NCBI RefSeq assembly: GCF_030272615.1
Contig: NC_081414.1
Location: 660,030,438-660,094,437 of the forward strand
Source: Cryptomeria japonica
Lineage: Eukaryota > Streptophyta > Pinopsida > Cupressales > Cupressaceae
Direction: 5' to 3'
DNA length: 64,000 nucleotides
Made by a program: the position numbers and the translations under genes. Below the pieces are notes generated by a model. That model searched no databases and had not been told where the DNA came from. It saw nothing but the letters and a program-made list of their open reading frames with translations. Shown piece by piece: positions 60,107 to 64,000 of the stretch (positions within the stretch are counted from its first letter, which is position 1; every line of letters starts with the position of its first letter).

Positions 60107-61346
60107 ATGGATCCCCAATTGACTAACCTATTCCATGTGAATGTTGGTTCTTCCTCTTATCCCACACATGACATACCCCACATCATATAGACTCATCCCC
60201 CTCATACTTATCATGATTAGGATGGATCACTAACTAGGGTTACTATTGACCAATTGGAGAAGATTGATATTGAGTTTGAAAATAATCAATAATGGATGGT
60301 TCAACAATACTTGGATAGTGAGGCAATCCCCTTGATTGAAGGATTGAAAATAATGGTTCAAAGTGATAAGGTAGGTGTGGATGTGTTGTGTGGTCTTGCT
60401 CATATTTTTGATACTAATATTATTCCAATCAAAAGATGTGTCAAAGTTCTTGGTTATTCACAACCCACTAACCAAGTTAATCATTGCATTCATATGCCTA
60501 CACCCTTGCCTAGTGTGCCTACATTTACATATTCTATCATGACTACTTCCACAAAAATGTTAATCCTACACATGTTAGTCATGGGTGAAATCCTCTTAAT
60601 GAATGTTCTTACATACCTCCTCCTGTGAGTCTTCCATTTGTTTCACAACCATCTCCCATACCAACATACCACAATGTTCCTCCTCCTTATTCCCAATCTC
60701 CACTTACAAAACTATTAATCCTCCATCATAATAAAATATGCCCAATTCCAATCCATACACTAAAGTAACTATCATTAACCTAGCTCAAGTCGTTTCATCA
60801 TTATAACACCAATTGAATTCTTTAACTCAATCCAAATTCAATTTTCCCATATTTGATGTAGCAAGACAACTATCTGATGAGATTGTATGTGTGGTTCCTC
60901 CTAAACATATGGAAATTCCTCAATTAGAGTTATATAATGAAAAAGGTGATCCCTTAACTCATGTGAAGACATTTAAAACCTTGTGTAGTGATATCTCTCA
61001 TAATCAAAGACTCATGGCAAAATTATTTACTCCAACCTTCAGAGATAAAGTCTTTCAATGGTATTGTTCTTTGTCTCCTTATTCAATTACTTCTTTTCAA
61101 CAATTGGCTAATGCTTTCATTCAAAAATTTCAAAATAAAATTGGTCCTAAGATTACTTTGACTGATTTGATTCATTGTAAGCAAGGAGTTAAAGAACAAG
61201 TGACTAATTTTATTGGTACATATAAACATTTACATTCACAAATTTCTTATCTTATGCCTGATCATGATGTTCAAATAATTTTAATTCCTAATTTACAAAA
61301 GGATATGCTAACGAGTGTTTTGACACACTCACCAATAATTAGGTAG
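60107..61346 (+). pseudogene. G3 Gag
   Basis: From ATG 60107 (MDPQLTNLFHVNVGSSSYP) with stops at about 60188, 60218 and 60290, then open to 60628. After a frameshift the core follows from 60813: RQLSDEIVCVVPPKHMEIPQ, YNEKGDPLTHVKTFKTLCSD, FTPTFRDKVFQWYCSLSPYS and SFQQLANAFIQKFQNKIGPK. This is the gypsy retrotransposon Gag domain. The sequence stops at about 61346 before any zinc knuckle or protease. Confidence 0.82.
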
Positions 61347-61550
61347 AATATAAAAATGAATACTACCTCTCCTAAAAAATTATCAACCTTAAATAATAAC
61401 AACTACAAGTTCTTTGTAGTTGGGTCATGAAGGTGTTGGGTAACTCAATCGTTGATGTGATTGTAACTGTCAAGGGACTTGTTGGTTCTAACTAAATAAA
61501 CAAAGTTAATTTTTTTGTATTTTTCAATTTCAATCAAAACAATGTCAAAA
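61347..61550. other. Unassigned stretch after G3 gag
   Basis: No gene. Contains a perfect 9-bp inverted repeat CAACTACAA-GTTCT-TTGTAGTTG at 61400-61422. Confidence 0.5.
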
Positions 61551-61621
61551 GATCGATCAAGGTAACAAGGGACGATAACAAAATCAATACATAAAAACTG
61601 AATGAACTACGAAGTCAATGT
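61551..61621 (+). repeat. 71-bp direct repeat, left copy
   Basis: Matches 62052-62122 with four mismatches. Contains AACAAAATCAATACATAA and GAATGAACTACGAAGTCAAT. Confidence 0.9.
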
Positions 61622-61734
61622 ATCACAATAAGGTATTATCAATAACACTTAATCAACATTCAATGTAACACTCCAACAAATATGCAAAGTCAGACAACTT
61701 ACATATAAATGGAAATGAATATCACAAGATCATA

Positions 61735-62051
61735 TAATAGCACTTGAAGACCTAGATGCAACAAGGAAACAACTAGGTGACTAGAGAAGAAATCTAAGTG
61801 ATGCAAAAAATTTCATTAAGTTATTAAAAGATCAAGTGAACGCATCCATAGAGAAGAGAAAGGAGATGATGGACAAACTTAAGGAGAAAGAAGAGCAATG
61901 CATTGATAATCAAGACAAGACAAATGAATGTAATAAACTTGCTAGAGATAATGCATTCCTAAGAAATGAAATGCAATCCATTGTGATGAAGATGAAAAAG
62001 GAGATTGAAGACATGAAGAAGAGTGAAGAAATCTCAACTTAGTCATTGAAG
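61735..62051 (+). pseudogene. C2-like Gag coiled-coil fragment
   Basis: Corresponds to about 12179-12495 of C2 (ALEDLDATRKQLGD, DKLKEKEEQCIDNQDKTNEC), including the same place where C2 has a stop (TTAGTCATTGAAGGA). Only the coiled-coil part is present, without LTR, start codon or knuckles. Stops near 61782 and 61821. The stretch 61622-61734 before it has no recognised content. Confidence 0.8.
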
Positions 62052-62122
62052 GATTGATCAAGGTAATAAGGGACAATAACAAAATCAATACATAACAACT
62101 GAATGAACTACGAAGTCAATGT
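62052..62122 (+). repeat. 71-bp direct repeat, right copy
   Basis: Runs from the end of the gag fragment to the first base before the C3 LTR. Its last five bases AATGT (62118-62122) should be the left target duplication of C3; the left copy of the repeat continues AATGTATCAC at that point. Confidence 0.85.
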
Positions 62123-62910
62123 TGTTGGCAAATGCACACTCCAATGAGAAATTGTAGGTGATTGAAGGTTTTGTCATTGATGGCAACCTTGCAATCATAT
62201 GATACCGGCAAAATATATATACTAGCACCGACAATGACAAACTCTACATTGACACATAGAACACCGGTAGTAAAAGGATGGATACCGACACTCTGACCGA
62301 TAGGAATTTTGTTGATAATATATTTTGTAATTAATTGTAAATCATTGTAAGGCAACATGGCGAGTTGTAATATGACTCATATATGTATGAGATCATTGTA
62401 GAACATTTATGAATAAGGATATAGGCGAAATTATGCAGACCTAATATGTGAATTATAGGTTAAGGGTTTATGTATGAAGTAGAGCTAAAACTAGTACTGG
62501 ATCTGGCATAGCAGATGATAATTTGAAGTAGTACAAGACAATTGATTTGTATAATCCATTTTTGTAAGTTAGTGTGACTTCCTTTGTAATTGAGCAGTGA
62601 GCTCTAGGCACTTGCCCTTCCTACATGTGCAGGCCCCTCTTGTAAAACATTAATATTCTGTTATTGGCCATTAAGTGACTATTGTGGGTCACAAATCCCA
62701 CCGAGGCTTTTCCAACACCGGGTTTCCTCATTAAACTACTATGTTATGGTATTCTTTTCATGTGGTTGTTGTCATTCTTGTTTGTAGCATTATTTTTGGT
62801 TTACTGGTACACAGTATTGATATGCTTTACATGTTTTAATTCAAGTAAATTCTATAATTGGTTAGATACTGATTCACCCCTCCCTCTCAGTATCTTTGGG
62901 AATCCTAACA
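62123..62910 (+). repeat. C3 5' LTR, 788 bp
   Basis: Starts TGTTGGCAAATGCACAC and ends GGGAATCCTAACA. Contains TTTGTAATTGAGCAGTGAG near 62582, the CCGAGGCTTTTCCAACACCGG motif at about 62701-62721, and CCCCTCCCTCTCAGTATC before the end. Confidence 0.9.
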
Positions 62911-62911
62911 A

Positions 62912-62924
62912 TTGGTATCAGAGC
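62912..62924 (+). other. C3 primer-binding site
   Basis: TTGGTATCAGAGC begins two bases after the LTR end, identical to C4. Confidence 0.93.
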
Positions 62925-62981
62925 CTGGTCCTCTATTTTCAAAAGCCTAACAACTTGAGGAAGATTTTGTCATTGGTAGAG

Positions 62982-64000
62982 ATGGAAAACTTAAGAGAAC
63001 AATTGAAAACAACTCTTTCGGTCTATGATGCAGAAAAAGTGAAGAATATCAAAATTGAAGATGATCTAAAGGATGCTCAAGATATCATTCAAGCGCTTCA
63101 AGAAAATCTTACCATTGCAAGAAATAAGAGAAGAAAACTTTGTGAAAATATGCAGAATGAGAATGATGAAAAAGAAACTCTTAATGATTTGGTAAACAAG
63201 CTAAGACAAGAGATCAGTACAACACAGAATGAGATGTAGGATATGACTATGAGATTTTTTAAAGAAATTGAAGATAGGAAGAAGAATGAAGAAGACTTGG
63301 CCAGAAGACTAAATGATGCTAGAAATGAGAACACAAGACTTAGTCATGAAAATGATATGTTGAAGACAGATCTAATGCACACACAAAATGACAGAACTGA
63401 ACTCATAAGACAGAAAGGAATTTTGGAAAGTGAACTAACTGCTGCAAATCATCACAAAGAAAAATTCAAGAAAAGTTTAGAAGAACTTGGTGACATGCTG
63501 AAGAATCAGAAACCTAATGGTGATACAAATGGGCTTGGCTTTGAAGTTGGTGAAAGCTTCGGTACTACAAACAATCATGATCATAGCAAACGGGTAAGAC
63601 AACCTACTGCTTACAAATTTAATGGCAAATGATTTAACTATAACAAGTATGGTCATAGAGAAAATCAATGTAGATTTAGAAATTATCAGAACACTAATAC
63701 ACCCATTGGTTAATGTTCTAAATGCAACAAAGTTGGTCATAATTCATAAAATTGCAGAATGAATGTGAGATGTTATGTTTGTGGAAGATTTGGGCACTTA
63801 TCTAATCAATGTAGAACACATACTGACATAGGATATGGGAAAGCTATTAAAAAGAACAATGTGACTTGTTATACCTGTAACAAGATCAGACATATTGCTA
63901 AATTTTGTAGAAGTAAGGCATCACCGGTAAATAACAAAGGTCCTAGTTTGAAAGGTGAAGAAAAAGTTGAAGAGGTAAAGCAAGAATTTTCAAAACAATG
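62982..64000 (+). pseudogene. C3 Gag: coiled coil plus four zinc knuckles, 3' end outside window
   Basis: ATG at 62982 (MENLREQLKTTLSVYDAEKV), then about 200 charged residues of probable coiled coil (LRQEISTTQNEM, DLARRLNDARNENTRLSHEN), a conserved patch NGLGFEVGESF shared with C2, and the knuckles. The first (FNYNKYGH, near 63633) has lost its cysteines, one as a TGA stop at 63630-63632. The second (CSKCNKVGH) contains a stop near 63746. The third (CYVCGRFGHLSNQC) and fourth (CYTCNKIRHIAKFC) are intact. A further stop lies at 63237-63239. One frame is kept throughout. Confidence 0.85.

Larger units (their letters stand above)
58334..61346 (+). mobile_element. G3: Ty3/gypsy element, LTR and gag only
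   Basis: LTR at 58334-59666, leader, and a decayed gag ending near 61346. No protease or RT follows; the sequence changes to unrelated repeats. The LTR is of the same broad family as the solo LTR at 30150. The left flank CCATT (58329-58333) would be its target duplication; the right partner is not seen. Confidence 0.75.
62123..64000 (+). mobile_element. C3: C2-like copia-type element, 5' part
   Basis: A 788-bp 5' LTR, a methionine tRNA primer site and a Gag with coiled coil and four zinc knuckles continue to the window end. The order and spacing match C2, so the two define one family. Whether C3 encodes RT cannot be seen. Confidence 0.82.

Noticed and set aside
1-64000. CRISPR arrays, rRNA, bacterial or phage gene clusters
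   Set aside because: No regular spacer-repeat array, rRNA-like sequence or bacterial gene order was seen; the direct repeats are LTRs and target duplications.

Overview
This window looks like intergenic DNA from a large, repeat-rich plant nuclear genome. Protein style, very old nested LTR retrotransposons and Ty3 elements with LTRs of about 5 kb suggest a gymnosperm, perhaps a yew/cypress-type conifer; that placement is an impression, not a database result. I see no ordinary host gene, rRNA, tRNA gene or CRISPR array. Almost everything is transposable-element DNA in several layers, and nearly every reading frame carries stops or frameshifts.

Layout. (1) 1-4000: 3' half of a Ty1/copia element (called C0, + strand) with a complete 3' LTR. 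It sits inside the 3' LTR of C1 (4001-11169, - strand), a related copia element. (2) 11170-14204: C2, a copia-type LTR unit, cut at its left by C1. It has a coiled-coil/four-zinc-knuckle Gag and a second ORF, with no visible protease or RT. 14205-15183 is unassigned. (3) 15184-58333: G2, a Tat/Ogre-like Ty3/gypsy element (+) with LTRs of about 4.7 kb. Its 5' LTR was split twice: by R1 (15831-24958), an RT-less coding retroposon with 14-bp target duplications that was itself split by a complete copia element C4 (17366-24423, 1186-bp LTRs, TSD AGAAT); and by G1 (27774-45027, - strand), another Tat-like gypsy element with 5.04-kb LTRs, one of which holds a 1254-bp solo LTR. The G2 internal region is 46348-52841. 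Its 3' LTR carries a 521-bp solo LTR and a tRNA-like SINE. (4) 58334-61346: G3, a gypsy LTR plus gag, apparently inserted into the end of the G2 3' LTR. (5) 61347-62122: a rearranged stretch with 71-bp direct repeats around a C2-like gag fragment. (6) 62123-64000: C3, 5' LTR and gag of a C2-like element running out of the window.

How it fits together. LTR divergence judged by eye on short stretches follows nesting order: G2 about 8%, G1 about 4%, C4 about 2.4%. The two G2 LTRs act as filled and empty versions of each other, which fixes the ends of R1, G1, the 521-bp solo LTR and the SINE. The most unusual content is accessory coding sequence in elements of different classes: a roughly 3-kb sense reading frame inside both G1 LTRs, the second ORF of C2, and the RT-less retroposon R1. 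These might share a protein superfamily; that is a hypothesis.
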